Counted from the first letter of the stretch, positions 7,568 to 17,137 are shown. The stretch is DNA of 64,000 nucleotides from Alcanivoracaceae bacterium (GCA_016744455.1 JADGEI010000003.1:148530-212529); one strand, 5' to 3'. The notes: generated by a model from the sequence alone, not told the origin. Made by a program: numbers and translations.

Positions 7568-9847
7568 ATGAAAACACTATCAAAAAAAACAATGCTTGCT
7601 TCGGCCTTAGCATCAATTATCCTAACAGCTGGTGCTGCTAACGATGTCCAGCCATTAGATCAAGTTAATTTATCTTACAATGGCGATGATACCCGTATTG
7701 GTATTGGCATCACTGAAGAAGGCGATTTTATTGGAGACTTTCTCAAATCGTTTAACACCACTTACCGTTCAAATTGGATGACACAAGCATGGTATTCTGA
7801 TGGTGCAGGCGGGTTAGAATTAGATTACCATTGGATTAATGTTGATAGTGAAGAAAATTTAATTAACGGTGCCAATGAATTAAAAGTCAACAAAGTGTTT
7901 TTTGCTCTCGATCAAAACACATTTGATGACAGGAAATTTTCTTTCGGTGGAGGGAAAGAATCCAACGACAAGTTTTGGAATATTTACGCTAGTAAAGCAA
8001 TCACAGGAAGTAGGTTGGTTAGCGATACATCCGTTTTTACCGATGAACTAATTATCGGTTCTGCGGGTAACCATGTAACCAATCAAATTCTTACAATAGA
8101 AGACATAACACGAATCTACCAACATCCATATGATTGGGGTATTGGTGGCAGATTAGGCAAATATTACGACTCTAACCTATTAAGGTTAACAGGTGGTTTG
8201 GATTACGAAACTGGAGACTTTAGCTCTAATCAGTTTACTGTTAGTTTAGATTTGGAGAAATATTTTTACAATACTGGGCATTCAATCGCCTTACATGTTG
8301 AACAACTAAACAAAGATGGTGATTTCGTTGATGATAAAAGTGATACAAGAGCCTTTTTAATGTACCGTTATAATTTTGGTCAAAGTTATCAACCAATTGA
8401 ACGATTTGAAGAAATAAAAACAGTAGATGAAGTTGCACTAGCAAAACTAAAACTAGATAGAAGGCAAGTTATACAAAATGAGATTGACCTGTCATCAACA
8501 GCATTTTTTAATTTGGACTCATCAAAGCTCAGAGAAGATACAATTGCCAATTTAAGGGATGTTGCTGATAAAATAAAATCACATAAACTAGGATCGAACA
8601 TTAACATTATCGGTCATACTTGTTGGTTAGGAACTGATGCACACAATCAAAACCTTTCAGAAGCTAGGGCAAAGGCCGCTCTAGATTTCTTTATTTCACA
8701 AGGGATTGATGCCTCTATCATTCACTCTTCAGGCAAAGGGGAATCTGAACCAGCTTATGATAACAATGGGCCTGATATTGCCAAAAATAGACGTGTTGCT
8801 GTTAGCTTTTTAACCCTTGAAACAGATTATAAAGAAGCAGTAATTGCTGATGAAGATGTGCCCGTTAAATGGGTGAAACAACCAATAAAAACAGCTCCTT
8901 CATGGTTAGCTAGAGCATTGCGTAACCCTGCCAAACATAAACGAACAGTAGATGTTTACCAGTACCAAGAAACGGAATCAATAGAAACACTGGGATCTAT
9001 CATTGAATTAAACTCTGAACCCGTTGCACTTGCTGACGAATTAACAGTATTACGTAACTCCGGGGCCTCATTAGTTGACGTACTAAGTAACGATTCAGAT
9101 CCTGAAAATGACGATCTTATAATTTCAGATATTCTTCAACCTGCAAATGGCACAGTGGTTAACAATGGTAACTCTATTACCTATACACCAAATACTGGAT
9201 ACATAGGCACAGACACATTGGAATACACTATAGATGATGGTCACGGAGATCAAGCCAACGCACAAGTGACCATTACTGTTGTCAATAATGCACCAGTTGC
9301 TAATGACGATTCTCTTGTTGCAATCGGTGCAGCTCCTGTTGTAATCAATGTAATAGGCAACGATAATGACCCAGATGGATCAATTATTTCTGTTATATCT
9401 GTTACACAAAGCCAAAATGGTTCGGTTGTTATAAACGCAGATGGAACCCTAACCTACCAAGCTAACTTTGGTTATGTTGGTGATGATTCATTTAGCTATA
9501 CAATAGCTGATGCAGATGGCGAACAAAGCACAGCAATAGTCTCTATTACAGTCGAACCTGAACCAAATACAGCACCTGTTGCTAATGACGATATGTATGT
9601 TATTACGCGCAATGATTCAACTCACATCACACCATTATCAAATGACAGTGATGCAGATGGAGATTCATTGTCTATAGAATCAATAGATACATCAACACTA
9701 GTAGGAACGTTAACTGTAAATGCAGATGGTAGTATGGAATACCAACCACCATTAATGTTTAGAGGAAATGACACCTTTACCTACACAATAACAGATGGTA
9801 ATGGTGGAACATCCACAGCAACAGTAATATTATGTGTATTTGATTAA
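7568..9847 (+). CDS. Outer-membrane OmpA-family protein with three C-terminal Ig/cadherin-like repeats
   Basis: A 759-residue protein. Residues 1-23 are a signal peptide; about 30-275 are rich in alternating aromatic/polar strands and resemble a beta barrel. Residues about 304-410 form an OmpA-C peptidoglycan-binding domain (FFNLDSSKLRED, NIIGHTCWLGTDAHNQNLSEARA, KNRRVAVSF). Three tandem repeats follow at about 484-575, 572-668 and 666-757, each starting like APVANDD and containing LSNDSDPENDD, GSITYTPN.GY.G-D-F-YTI-D-G type motifs of the VCBS/cadherin-like class. Order barrel, OmpA, Ig repeats is unusual because the repeats would follow a periplasmic domain. The stop overlaps the start of the Hpt gene (TAATG). 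It probably anchors the envelope to peptidoglycan; the repeats may bind calcium. Confidence 0.8.
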   Translation: MKTLSKKTMLASALASIILTAGAANDVQPLDQVNLSYNGDDTRIGIGITEEGDFIGDFLKSFNTTYRSNWMTQAWYSDGAGGLELDYHWINVDSEENLINGANELKVNKVFFALDQNTFDDRKFSFGGGKESNDKFWNIYASKAITGSRLVSDTSVFTDELIIGSAGNHVTNQILTIEDITRIYQHPYDWGIGGRLGKYYDSNLLRLTGGLDYETGDFSSNQFTVSLDLEKYFYNTGHSIALHVEQLNKDGDFVDDKSDTRAFLMYRYNFGQSYQPIERFEEIKTVDEVALAKLKLDRRQVIQNEIDLSSTAFFNLDSSKLREDTIANLRDVADKIKSHKLGSNINIIGHTCWLGTDAHNQNLSEARAKAALDFFISQGIDASIIHSSGKGESEPAYDNNGPDIAKNRRVAVSFLTLETDYKEAVIADEDVPVKWVKQPIKTAPSWLARALRNPAKHKRTVDVYQYQETESIETLGSIIELNSEPVALADELTVLRNSGASLVDVLSNDSDPENDDLIISDILQPANGTVVNNGNSITYTPNTGYIGTDTLEYTIDDGHGDQANAQVTITVVNNAPVANDDSLVAIGAAPVVINVIGNDNDPDGSIISVISVTQSQNGSVVINADGTLTYQANFGYVGDDSFSYTIADADGEQSTAIVSITVEPEPNTAPVANDDMYVITRNDSTHITPLSNDSDADGDSLSIESIDTSTLVGTLTVNADGSMEYQPPLMFRGNDTFTYTITDGNGGTSTATVILCVFD

Positions 9848-10119
9848 TGTCTTTTGAGGCTCTAAAACAAAAATACATTTCTACCTTTATAGAAAAACGT
9901 AATGACTTACAAGCAGCTTGGGACAATAAGGATATTGCCCAACTGCACGGTTTGCTCCACAAGCTTGCGGGTTCCGCAGGCGGATACGGATTTGACAACC
10001 TTGGTGCTCTAAGTCGCCAGGGAATGGAGCTAACAAACGAAGATAAAATAGTCGATTATAAAACCCTAGAAAAATGTTACCATAAAATCTGTTTAACCTT
10101 ACAATCATACACCTCCTAA
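9847..10119 (+). CDS. Stand-alone histidine phosphotransfer (Hpt) domain protein
   Basis: This 90-residue protein is almost entirely one Hpt four-helix domain. The segment LHGLLHKLAGSAGGYGFDNLG carries the phosphorylatable histidine in the typical H-K-L-x-G-S-A-G context. Hpt proteins relay phosphate between receiver domains of hybrid kinases and response regulators; none is encoded in this window. Its ATG uses the last base of the OmpA-like gene's stop codon, so the two are translationally coupled, an odd partnership for a cytoplasmic signalling relay. No signal peptide is present. Confidence 0.85.
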   Translation: MSFEALKQKYISTFIEKRNDLQAAWDNKDIAQLHGLLHKLAGSAGGYGFDNLGALSRQGMELTNEDKIVDYKTLEKCYHKICLTLQSYTS

Positions 10120-10186
10120 AAAAATACCACATCAACACTTAACACTCTTACCACTGTAGTCAGCATCAAATTAACCTAACAGATAT

Positions 10187-10219
10187 TTTCGTTATTTGTA
10201 AAATTTGATGTGATATAAT
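10187..10219 (+). promoter_or_regulatory. Probable promoter of the M48 protease gene
   Basis: A perfect -10 TATAAT lies at 10214-10219, 29 bp before the start codon. No good -35 is seen, only T-rich sequence near 10187-10196, and there is no clear Shine-Dalgarno before the ATG. Confidence 0.45.
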
Positions 10220-10247
10220 AAAAAAATTACCACATTATCAACTAAAC

Positions 10248-11051
10248 ATGAAAAAACTTATTATTCTACACGTCTATGTTTTACTCGTTCTTTCAGCTTG
10301 TGCCACTTCACCCATGGGTAGAAAACAATTTATTATGATTGGGCCAGAGCAAATGCAAAAAATGGGCATTGCTTCTTTTCAAAAAATGAAAACTTCATCA
10401 AAAATTTCAAATGATATGAACGCACAAAACTATGTCAAATGTGTAGCCAATGCCATCACCAATGAATTACCTGCTAAATGGCAGCAACATACGTGGGAAG
10501 TAGTAGTCTTCGAAGACCAATCCGCCAATGCTTTTGCCTTACCTGGCGGAAAAATTGGGGTTCATACGGGATTACTGAATATTGCAAAAAATCAAGACCA
10601 ATTAGCTACGGTAATTGGTCATGAAGTGGCACACGTCTTATCTCGACATGGTGCAGAACGTGTTTCTCAACAGATGGGATTACAAGTAGCTATGGTGACT
10701 ACCGATGCTATCAGCAAAAACAAAATGCAGAACCAGAACAACCAAAAAATATTGATGTCAGCCCTAGGTTTAGGTGCTCAATTTGGGGTCCTACTACCTT
10801 TTAGCCGCACCCATGAAAGTGAAGCCGATTTATATGGAATTGACTTAATGGCACGCGCTGGGTTCAACCCACGTCAAAGCGTCAATTTATGGAAAAATAT
10901 GGCGGCAGCAAGTAATAGCAAAGTGCCACAATTCATGTCAACACACCCCGACCCCGAAAAAAGAATTGAACGATTATCTCAATACATGCCACATGCATTA
11001 ACCTTACAACAACAAGCACGGGCAATGGGCAAAATACCACGATGTAAATAA
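10248..11051 (+). CDS. M48-family metalloprotease lipoprotein (LoiP/YcaL-like)
   Basis: A 267-residue lipoprotein with a type II signal peptide (lipobox LSAC, Cys18) and an M48 zinc protease domain at about 60-255. The zinc-binding motif HEVAH is in VIGHEVAHVLSRHGAERVS, and the third ligand is in THESEADLYGIDLMARAG; STHPDPEKRI is the usual C-terminal family signature. Such proteins degrade or quality-control envelope proteins at the outer membrane. Residue 19 is Ala, which favours outer-membrane sorting by the Lol rule known from E. coli. The APC permease gene starts 5 bp after the stop, so the two are probably co-transcribed. Confidence 0.9.
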   Translation: MKKLIILHVYVLLVLSACATSPMGRKQFIMIGPEQMQKMGIASFQKMKTSSKISNDMNAQNYVKCVANAITNELPAKWQQHTWEVVVFEDQSANAFALPGGKIGVHTGLLNIAKNQDQLATVIGHEVAHVLSRHGAERVSQQMGLQVAMVTTDAISKNKMQNQNNQKILMSALGLGAQFGVLLPFSRTHESEADLYGIDLMARAGFNPRQSVNLWKNMAAASNSKVPQFMSTHPDPEKRIERLSQYMPHALTLQQQARAMGKIPRCK

Positions 11052-11056
11052 TTGTA

Positions 11057-12376
11057 ATGGCATTGAAAACTGTTCACAGACAACGTGGGAAAGATCTTGG
11101 ATTGAAAGAGCTTATTGCTATTGCATTAGGAGGCATGATAGGTGGTGGAATTTTTACTGTTTTGGGTATTTCTGTTGCGTTAATCGGTACATTAACACCC
11201 ATAGCAATACTAATTGGAGGCTTTATTGCAATATTAGCTGCTTATTCTTATGTCAAACTCGCACAATATTATCAAGACGAAGGCGCAACTTATTCATTTT
11301 ATAAACTCACCTACCCTAATTCTCATTTTGCTGCTTCGGTTATTGGATGGTTTGTTATATTCGGTTACATCAGCACATTAGCATTATACGCTTATACTTT
11401 TTCATCCTATGCAATTAGCTCGACTGTATACGCCAATGATGTATGGGTAAGAAAAACATTGGCAATCGCAGTCATTGCTTTTTTTGCTGGTGTCAATATT
11501 GTCAGCGTCAAAGGCATGGGCAAATTAGAAGACTTAATGGTTTATAGCAAACTCATCATCCTCACTTTTATTTCCATCGTCCTGATTCATAATGGAGAGA
11601 CAAGTATTCAAGAATTTGCCTTACAATTAACAAATGATGTTAAAAATTCCTCTGTACTTAATGTCTTAATTGTAGCGTCAATCACTTTTGTTTCCTATGA
11701 AGGGTTTCAATTAGTAATACATGCTATTAATGAAATGGACGAACCAAAGAAGAACATACCAAAAGCCATTTATTCCGCCATTATTTTAGCCATACTTATT
11801 TATGTTATAATTGCCACAGGGGCATTGTTCGCTATTCCAGCTGATGATTTGGTCAACAATAAAGAATACGCCTTAGCCGCAGGAGCAGGTGGCATGCTAG
11901 GGGAACTTGGCTTTAGTTTGGTCATATTTGGCGCAGTTCTTGCAACGAGTAGTGCCATTAGCGCTACGCTTTTTGGTTCTTCTCGACTCATGTCAGTAAT
12001 AGCTACAGATGGATATTTCCCCAAAATTTTAGCCCTCAGAAAAAAAGCAATTCCGATTTATGCAATCATAACTCTTGCACTTATTGCCAGCGGATTAGTT
12101 GTCATTGGAGGCTTACAATTGATACTGGAATTTGGTAGCATTACTTTTCTCTTGGTGTCGTTATTAATGGCCATTGCAAATTTTAAAATTCGTCGAAACA
12201 CAGAATCTTCATTATTACTTACCCTATTTTCGATTATTGGATTATCTATCGGGACATTATTAATCCTTTATTACGAACTCTTGCATCAACCCAACCAAAT
12301 GCTTGCAATAATTACCTTGTATGTGATTTTGGCAGTGTTTGCTTGGTTGTTTTCACGCAAAACTAAAAACGCCTAA
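11057..12376 (+). CDS. APC-superfamily amino acid permease
   Basis: A 439-residue inner-membrane protein with about 12 hydrophobic segments. The first has the APC signature GGMIGGGIFTVLG (residues about 23-35); FVSYEGFQLVIHAINEM near residue 215 and EMDEPKKNIPKAI match the conserved region of TM6 and the following loop in amino acid/polyamine/organocation transporters. It probably imports or exchanges an amino acid; the substrate is not predictable. It follows the M48 protease with a 5-bp gap. A short protease-permease operon could link envelope proteolysis with amino acid uptake, but that is inference. Confidence 0.85.
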   Translation: MALKTVHRQRGKDLGLKELIAIALGGMIGGGIFTVLGISVALIGTLTPIAILIGGFIAILAAYSYVKLAQYYQDEGATYSFYKLTYPNSHFAASVIGWFVIFGYISTLALYAYTFSSYAISSTVYANDVWVRKTLAIAVIAFFAGVNIVSVKGMGKLEDLMVYSKLIILTFISIVLIHNGETSIQEFALQLTNDVKNSSVLNVLIVASITFVSYEGFQLVIHAINEMDEPKKNIPKAIYSAIILAILIYVIIATGALFAIPADDLVNNKEYALAAGAGGMLGELGFSLVIFGAVLATSSAISATLFGSSRLMSVIATDGYFPKILALRKKAIPIYAIITLALIASGLVVIGGLQLILEFGSITFLLVSLLMAIANFKIRRNTESSLLLTLFSIIGLSIGTLLILYYELLHQPNQMLAIITLYVILAVFAWLFSRKTKNA

Positions 12377-12424
12377 CTAATGCTGTTAGAACTATTTTTG
12401 AATGTTATATTAGCCCAAACCTGC

Positions 12425-12430
12425 TATAAT
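12425..12430 (+). promoter_or_regulatory. -10 element upstream of the opp region
   Basis: A perfect TATAAT lies 270 bp before oppB with no convincing -35. It would produce a transcript starting near 12437, with a long leader before oppB that includes the small ORF at 12458. Confidence 0.4.
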
Positions 12431-12457
12431 TACTTGTGATACTTACTTGGTTTTTTT

Positions 12458-12682
12458 ATGAGCAATGACAAACCACTCTTCATAGCTACATTAAAAGCGT
12501 TCACTTTGGCAACCAAATTCAGTGAAGTACAAAATTTTACCCCGAAGCCAATAAAGATCAATCCTAGAAAAACAACACGATTAGCTATTTTAGGAGTTAA
12601 AGAGAATACTAGTCAACATCTAAAATTTAGATTTTTTCAAAGAACTGGCTACACATTTTGTAACAGCAAGGTATTAAGTTAA
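12458..12682 (+). CDS. Small ORF of unknown status in the oppB leader
   Basis: A 74-codon ATG frame, basic and rich in K, T, N and F, without a signal peptide, membrane segment or recognisable domain. There is no Shine-Dalgarno before its start (a T-run precedes the ATG) and I recognise no family. It ends 17 bp before oppB and follows a TATAAT box, so it may be a real small protein, a leader ORF or chance. It is listed because it is the only candidate between the permease and oppB. Confidence 0.25.
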   Translation: MSNDKPLFIATLKAFTLATKFSEVQNFTPKPIKINPRKTTRLAILGVKENTSQHLKFRFFQRTGYTFCNSKVLS

Positions 12683-12699
12683 GTGAATTGGTTAATTAA

Positions 12700-13629
12700 A
12701 TGCTGATATACGTCATTAAGCGCCTATTGGGCACAATACCAACTATTTTAATTTTAATCACTTTGGCTTTCTTTTTACTGCGTGTTGCTCCGGGAGGTCC
12801 TTTTGACTCAGACAAAGAATTACCGCCTGCTATCCTTAAAAGTATTGAGGTCAAATACCATTTGAATGAGCCCTTAATAAAACAATATTTCAGGTATTTA
12901 ACTGATATTGCTCATGGAGATTTTGGACCATCCTTTCAATACAAAGATTTTACAGTAAAGGAATTAATTTACAGTAGCTTTCCTGTGTCGTTAAAAATTG
13001 GTGGGTTTGCTTTATTATTTGCCTTAGTAAGTGGCATAACACTTGGAAGTATTGCTGCTGTTCGGCGTAATTCATGGCTTGATTATCTATTGATGTCAAC
13101 AGCGATGACAGGGATTTCGTTGCCTAATTTTGTTATCGCCCCTTTATTAATTTTATTCTTTGCAGTTTATCGCAACTGGTTCCCAGCAGGTGGCTGGGGA
13201 GATGGACAATGGCCATATTTAATTTTACCTGTTTTTGCTTTATCCTTACACTATTTGGCCTATATAGCCCGAATAATGCGAGGATCAATGATTGAGACCC
13301 TACAATCTGATTATATTCGCACTGCCAAAGCCAAAGGACTTTCTACTTTTCAAACCGTGTTTAAGCATGCACTTAAACCCGCGCTAATGCCAGTAATTTC
13401 TTATCTTGGACCTACAGCAGCTGGTATTATTACTGGGTCAGTGGTAATAGAAAAAATATTTGGAGTACCTGGGCTTGGCCAATATTTTGTCAACGGAGCT
13501 TTAAATCGAGACTACACTTTGGTTATGGGCGTGATAATATTTGTTGGTGTATTAATTGTTTTATTCAACCTTATTGTAGATATAATTTATGTTTGGTTAG
13601 ACCCAAAAATACAATGGGAACAGGGTTAA
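12700..13629 (+). CDS. oppB: Oligopeptide ABC transporter permease OppB
   Basis: A 309-residue inner-membrane permease of the Opp/Dpp family. The N-terminus MLIYVIKRLLGTIPTILILITLAFFLLRVAPGGP is diagnostic of OppB/DppB; the EAA-type cytoplasmic loop that contacts the ATPase is DYIRTAKAKGLS near residue 205, and VIEKIFGVPGLGQYFVNGALNRDYTLVMG is the conserved C-terminal region. With OppC it forms the channel for peptide import. It is translationally coupled to oppC (TAATG). A gene for a periplasmic peptide-binding protein is not found nearby. Confidence 0.93.
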   Translation: MLIYVIKRLLGTIPTILILITLAFFLLRVAPGGPFDSDKELPPAILKSIEVKYHLNEPLIKQYFRYLTDIAHGDFGPSFQYKDFTVKELIYSSFPVSLKIGGFALLFALVSGITLGSIAAVRRNSWLDYLLMSTAMTGISLPNFVIAPLLILFFAVYRNWFPAGGWGDGQWPYLILPVFALSLHYLAYIARIMRGSMIETLQSDYIRTAKAKGLSTFQTVFKHALKPALMPVISYLGPTAAGIITGSVVIEKIFGVPGLGQYFVNGALNRDYTLVMGVIIFVGVLIVLFNLIVDIIYVWLDPKIQWEQG

Positions 13630-14486
13630 TGACAAAAAAAGGAAAAAGCCTTCGTCATCATGCATGGTTACGTATCAAACAGAATAAGCTCGCATATTAC
13701 AGTGGAATAGTTTTAATACTGATGATTATAGTTGTTATATTTGCACCACTTATTTCACCCTATGACAATGAATTTATTGATTGGGAATATATGTCAATCC
13801 CACCTGATTTTACTACAGCCCACTATTTTGGTACCGATATGATGGGCCGTGATTTATTTGTACGCACCTTAAATGGCGGGCGTATTTCCCTGCTCGTCGG
13901 TTTAGTCGCAACTTTTGTAAGTTTAATTATAGGTGTTAGCTATGGAGCAATTGCAGGTTTTTATGGCGGCAAAGTAGATAGTATTATGATGCGACTTGTC
14001 GATATTCTCTATTCACTTCCTTTTATGTTTATCGTTATTGTCTTGATGGTAGTATTTGGTCAAAACATCTATTTAATTTTTGCTGCCATAGGTGGTTATA
14101 TCTGGCTAGATATGGCTCGTATTGTTCGCGGTCAAACCCTAACATTAAAGAACCAGGAGTTTATTGATGCTGCTATAGCCATTGGCGCAACAAATGTCAG
14201 CATAATTTACAAACACATTATACCCAATTTATTCGGAATCGTTGCAATCTATGTCACCTTGACAATTCCACAAGTCATATTAGTTGAGTCCTTCCTAAGT
14301 TTTCTTGGTTTAGGGGTACAGGAACCATTAACTTCATGGGGTGCGTTAGTTAATGAAGGAGCCGCTGATATGGAAATCGCACCATGGTCATTAGTTTTTC
14401 CTGCGTTATTTTTAGCCATTACTTTATTTTGTTTTAATTTTATTGGTGATGGATTAAGAGATGCTTTGGATCCGAAAGAAATATAA
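13629..14486 (+). CDS. oppC: Oligopeptide ABC transporter permease OppC
   Basis: A 285-residue permease partner of OppB. The frame is open from further upstream (13593), but the ATG at 13629 overlaps the oppB stop and matches family starts. It has an N-terminal membrane helix (GIVLILMIIVVIFAPLI), the HYFGTDMMGRDLFVRTLNGGRISLLVG motif typical of OppC/DppC, the EAA loop EFIDAAIAIGATN near residue 180, and SFLSFLGLGVQEPLTSWG near the C-terminus. It forms the heterodimeric channel with OppB. The ATPase gene follows after 139 bp and has its own promoter. Confidence 0.93.
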   Translation: MTKKGKSLRHHAWLRIKQNKLAYYSGIVLILMIIVVIFAPLISPYDNEFIDWEYMSIPPDFTTAHYFGTDMMGRDLFVRTLNGGRISLLVGLVATFVSLIIGVSYGAIAGFYGGKVDSIMMRLVDILYSLPFMFIVIVLMVVFGQNIYLIFAAIGGYIWLDMARIVRGQTLTLKNQEFIDAAIAIGATNVSIIYKHIIPNLFGIVAIYVTLTIPQVILVESFLSFLGLGVQEPLTSWGALVNEGAADMEIAPWSLVFPALFLAITLFCFNFIGDGLRDALDPKEI

Positions 14487-14552
14487 TGAGCGAATAAATA
14501 TTAATTCTGTGTCATCAATCAGGCTGCTGTTAATGTATAAATCTTAGGAATC

Positions 14553-14581
14553 TTGCAAGCAATCACACCATAGCATATAAT
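14553..14581 (+). promoter_or_regulatory. Sigma70 promoter of oppDF
   Basis: TTGCAA (14553-14558), a 17-bp spacer and TATAAT (14576-14581) form a near-consensus promoter 45 bp before the ATPase start. It allows the ATPase to be expressed separately from oppBC. Confidence 0.7.
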
Positions 14582-14625
14582 CTAATATTTAATAAATCTG
14601 CGCCTATCTGCGGACAAAACAATAT

Positions 14626-16359
14626 ATGTTATCAAATGACGATACTCCATTACTAAGCATTCAAAACTTAACCGTCAAATTCAAAACTCAAGAAGAGTTA
14701 ATTACAGCAGTGAACAATGTCTCTTTTGATATCCCAAAAGGAAAAACAGTGGGCTTGGTTGGAGAATCTGGATCAGGTAAATCTGTGACTTCCTTGGCAA
14801 CTATGGGTTTAATTCCAATGCCTCCAGGTCAAATAACTGCTGGTAAAATACTTTTCCATGGCAATGATTTATTAAAAAAATCAGAAAAACAGATGCGTAA
14901 AATACGCGGCAATAAAATTTCCATGATTTTCCAAGAACCCATGACAGCCCTTAACCCGGTTTTCAGAGTTGGTTCACAGATTTCTGAAGTTTTACGTTTA
15001 CACAAGGGCATGACAAGAAAACAAGCATGGAACTATTCAATAGATCTTCTAAACCAAGTTGGAATTCCTGACCCAAAAAGTAAAATTAAAGCCTACCCGC
15101 ACGAATTATCAGGTGGTCAAAAACAACGTGTTATGATTGCCATGGCAATTGCCTGCGAACCTGATCTGCTTATTTGTGATGAGCCTACTACAGCACTGGA
15201 TGTAACCATTCAAAAGCAAGTCTTGGATCTTATGCTAAATTTACAACAAGAATACCATATGGGTATGTTATTTATTACGCATGATTTAGGCGTTATTGCT
15301 GACTTGGCCGATGATGTCGTTGTCATGTATCGTTCCAATATTGTAGAACGAGATCATGTACATACCATCTTTAAAAATGCCAAACATCCTTATACCAAGG
15401 GTTTAATTGCCTGTCGCCCAATGCTTGATGGCAACCCTAAACGCTTACTCACTGTTTCTGACTATATGCTTCCTGATGGTACTGAAAAACAAGTACCCGC
15501 TGAAAAATTCGAACCAATTATAAAACCCGACAAGTCAGATATTGACTCACACCCTGTATTATTGGAAGTGAAAAACCTAAAAACATATTTTCCTGTAAAA
15601 GGAGGGATCTTTGGCCGTGTTCAACACCATGTAAAAGCTGTTGATGATGTTAGTTTTATTGTTCACAAAGGTGAAACCCTTGGCTTGGTCGGTGAATCTG
15701 GTTGCGGGAAAACCACATTGGGCCGCACAATATTACGCTTACAAGAAGCGACCAGTGGAGAAGTATTTTATGATGGTATCAATGTCATGGAGCAAGATAA
15801 CAAACAAATGCGAAAACTGCGGTCACGCATGCAAATAATATTCCAAGACCCTTTTTCATCTCTCAATCCACGCATGACTGTTGGCGATATTATTACCGAA
15901 CCCATGTCAATTCATGGCATCGGAACAAATAAGAAAGAACGCTTTGAACGTGCTCAAATACTGATGCGGAAAGTTGACCTAAAACCACAGCACCTTAACC
16001 GTTATCCACATGAGTTCTCTGGCGGCCAAAGACAACGCATCTGTATTGCCCGTGCCATTGGTCTAGAACCAGAGTTCATTATATGTGATGAATCTGTTTC
16101 AGCGTTGGATGTGTCAGTACAAGCACAGGTGTTAAATTTATTGCAGGATTTACAACAAGACATGGGGCTTACTTACATTTTTATTTCACATGACCTTTCG
16201 GTTGTGAACTACATATCTGATCGTGTAGGCGTAATGAATCAAGGCAAAATAGTCGAACTTGATACGGCTGAAAATATTTACAAAATTCCTCAAAGAGAAT
16301 ACACCAAACGCCTGTTGAATGCGATACCTAAGGGTATACCTAAAGATTTGGTTTTATGA
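14626..16359 (+). CDS. Dual-domain peptide ABC transporter ATPase (OppD-OppF fusion)
   Basis: A 577-residue protein with two complete ABC ATPase domains. Domain 1 (about 5-260) has Walker A GESGSGKSV, signature LSGGQKQRV and Walker B ICDEPTTALD, and ends with the Opp-type KHPYTKGL element. Domain 2 (about 305-570) has GESGCGKTTLG, FSGGQRQRI and ICDESVSALD, and ends with QREYTKRLL. This is the fused YejF/OppDF architecture, in which one chain supplies both nucleotide-binding sites to the OppBC channel. Both sites look catalytically intact. It has its own promoter. Confidence 0.93.
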   Translation: MLSNDDTPLLSIQNLTVKFKTQEELITAVNNVSFDIPKGKTVGLVGESGSGKSVTSLATMGLIPMPPGQITAGKILFHGNDLLKKSEKQMRKIRGNKISMIFQEPMTALNPVFRVGSQISEVLRLHKGMTRKQAWNYSIDLLNQVGIPDPKSKIKAYPHELSGGQKQRVMIAMAIACEPDLLICDEPTTALDVTIQKQVLDLMLNLQQEYHMGMLFITHDLGVIADLADDVVVMYRSNIVERDHVHTIFKNAKHPYTKGLIACRPMLDGNPKRLLTVSDYMLPDGTEKQVPAEKFEPIIKPDKSDIDSHPVLLEVKNLKTYFPVKGGIFGRVQHHVKAVDDVSFIVHKGETLGLVGESGCGKTTLGRTILRLQEATSGEVFYDGINVMEQDNKQMRKLRSRMQIIFQDPFSSLNPRMTVGDIITEPMSIHGIGTNKKERFERAQILMRKVDLKPQHLNRYPHEFSGGQRQRICIARAIGLEPEFIICDESVSALDVSVQAQVLNLLQDLQQDMGLTYIFISHDLSVVNYISDRVGVMNQGKIVELDTAENIYKIPQREYTKRLLNAIPKGIPKDLVL

Positions 16360-16396
16360 CACTTCACACAAAACTAGAACTATTGTTTTACTAGTC

Positions 16397-17137
16397 TTAC
16401 TGTTTAATTGAAAAACAAATGTCTTTAAATCTTTGCAAGATTAAACTGCCATAGTTAACATCCGATACCGTATTGAGTAACTGTTCAACATCTAAACCTT
16501 CAGCACTGATATCGGCACTTCGTGCTTGAATATATTCACGAATGATAGCTGCACTAAATTCAGGATGAAATTGTAAACCCCAAATATGATCTTTATAACG
16601 AAAACAATGATGAGGGTCTAGTGATGTTGAACCAAGTAAAGTAACTTTAGGCGGTAATTTAATAACCGATTGTAAGTGACTTGCAAGAAGTAATAGATTT
16701 TGGGCTTCGGAAGATATACTGTTTTTTAATAATACATCGTCGTAAGCCTTAGCCGTTAATTGCATTGTTACTAGCCCAATTTGACGCCCATTAGGGTTCC
16801 AATCAACTGTGCCGCCAAGAGCCTTTGCTAACAATTGATGTCCATAACAAACGGCTAATATAGGAATATTTAAGTTTAATAGTGATTTGATCCACTCTAG
16901 AGCCTTTTCACTCCAACCTTGCTTCTCTGTTACCATAGCTGATGAACCAGAAATAATAACTCCTGCTAAGCTATCAATGTTAGGAAAACGCAATGATTCA
17001 AAGACACGATAGGTTTTAGTTTGCCATTTTTCGGCCTGCATGGCATCTATAAACCACATGTCAAAATCGCCATATCTTGTCCGAGCGGACGCTATGGCTG
17101 TACCTGTTTGAATAATAGCAATGTATTTTTCTGACAT
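16397..17137 (-). CDS. Class I glutamine amidotransferase-like protein
   Basis: A 246-residue stand-alone class I GATase domain similar to the glutaminase half of GMP synthase and to YfeJ-type proteins. The nucleophile is in ILAVCYGHQLLAKALGG (Cys near residue 97) and the His-Glu pair in GLQFHPEFSA near 190, so the glutaminase triad is complete. No synthetase domain is fused or adjacent, so the acceptor of the ammonia is unknown; some members hydrolyse gamma-glutamyl compounds. It is the last gene of the eight-gene operon and overlaps the GspE-like gene (TAATG). Confidence 0.82.
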   Translation of the reverse strand: MSEKYIAIIQTGTAIASARTRYGDFDMWFIDAMQAEKWQTKTYRVFESLRFPNIDSLAGVIISGSSAMVTEKQGWSEKALEWIKSLLNLNIPILAVCYGHQLLAKALGGTVDWNPNGRQIGLVTMQLTAKAYDDVLLKNSISSEAQNLLLLASHLQSVIKLPPKVTLLGSTSLDPHHCFRYKDHIWGLQFHPEFSAAIIREYIQARSADISAEGLDVEQLLNTVSDVNYGSLILQRFKDICFSIKQ

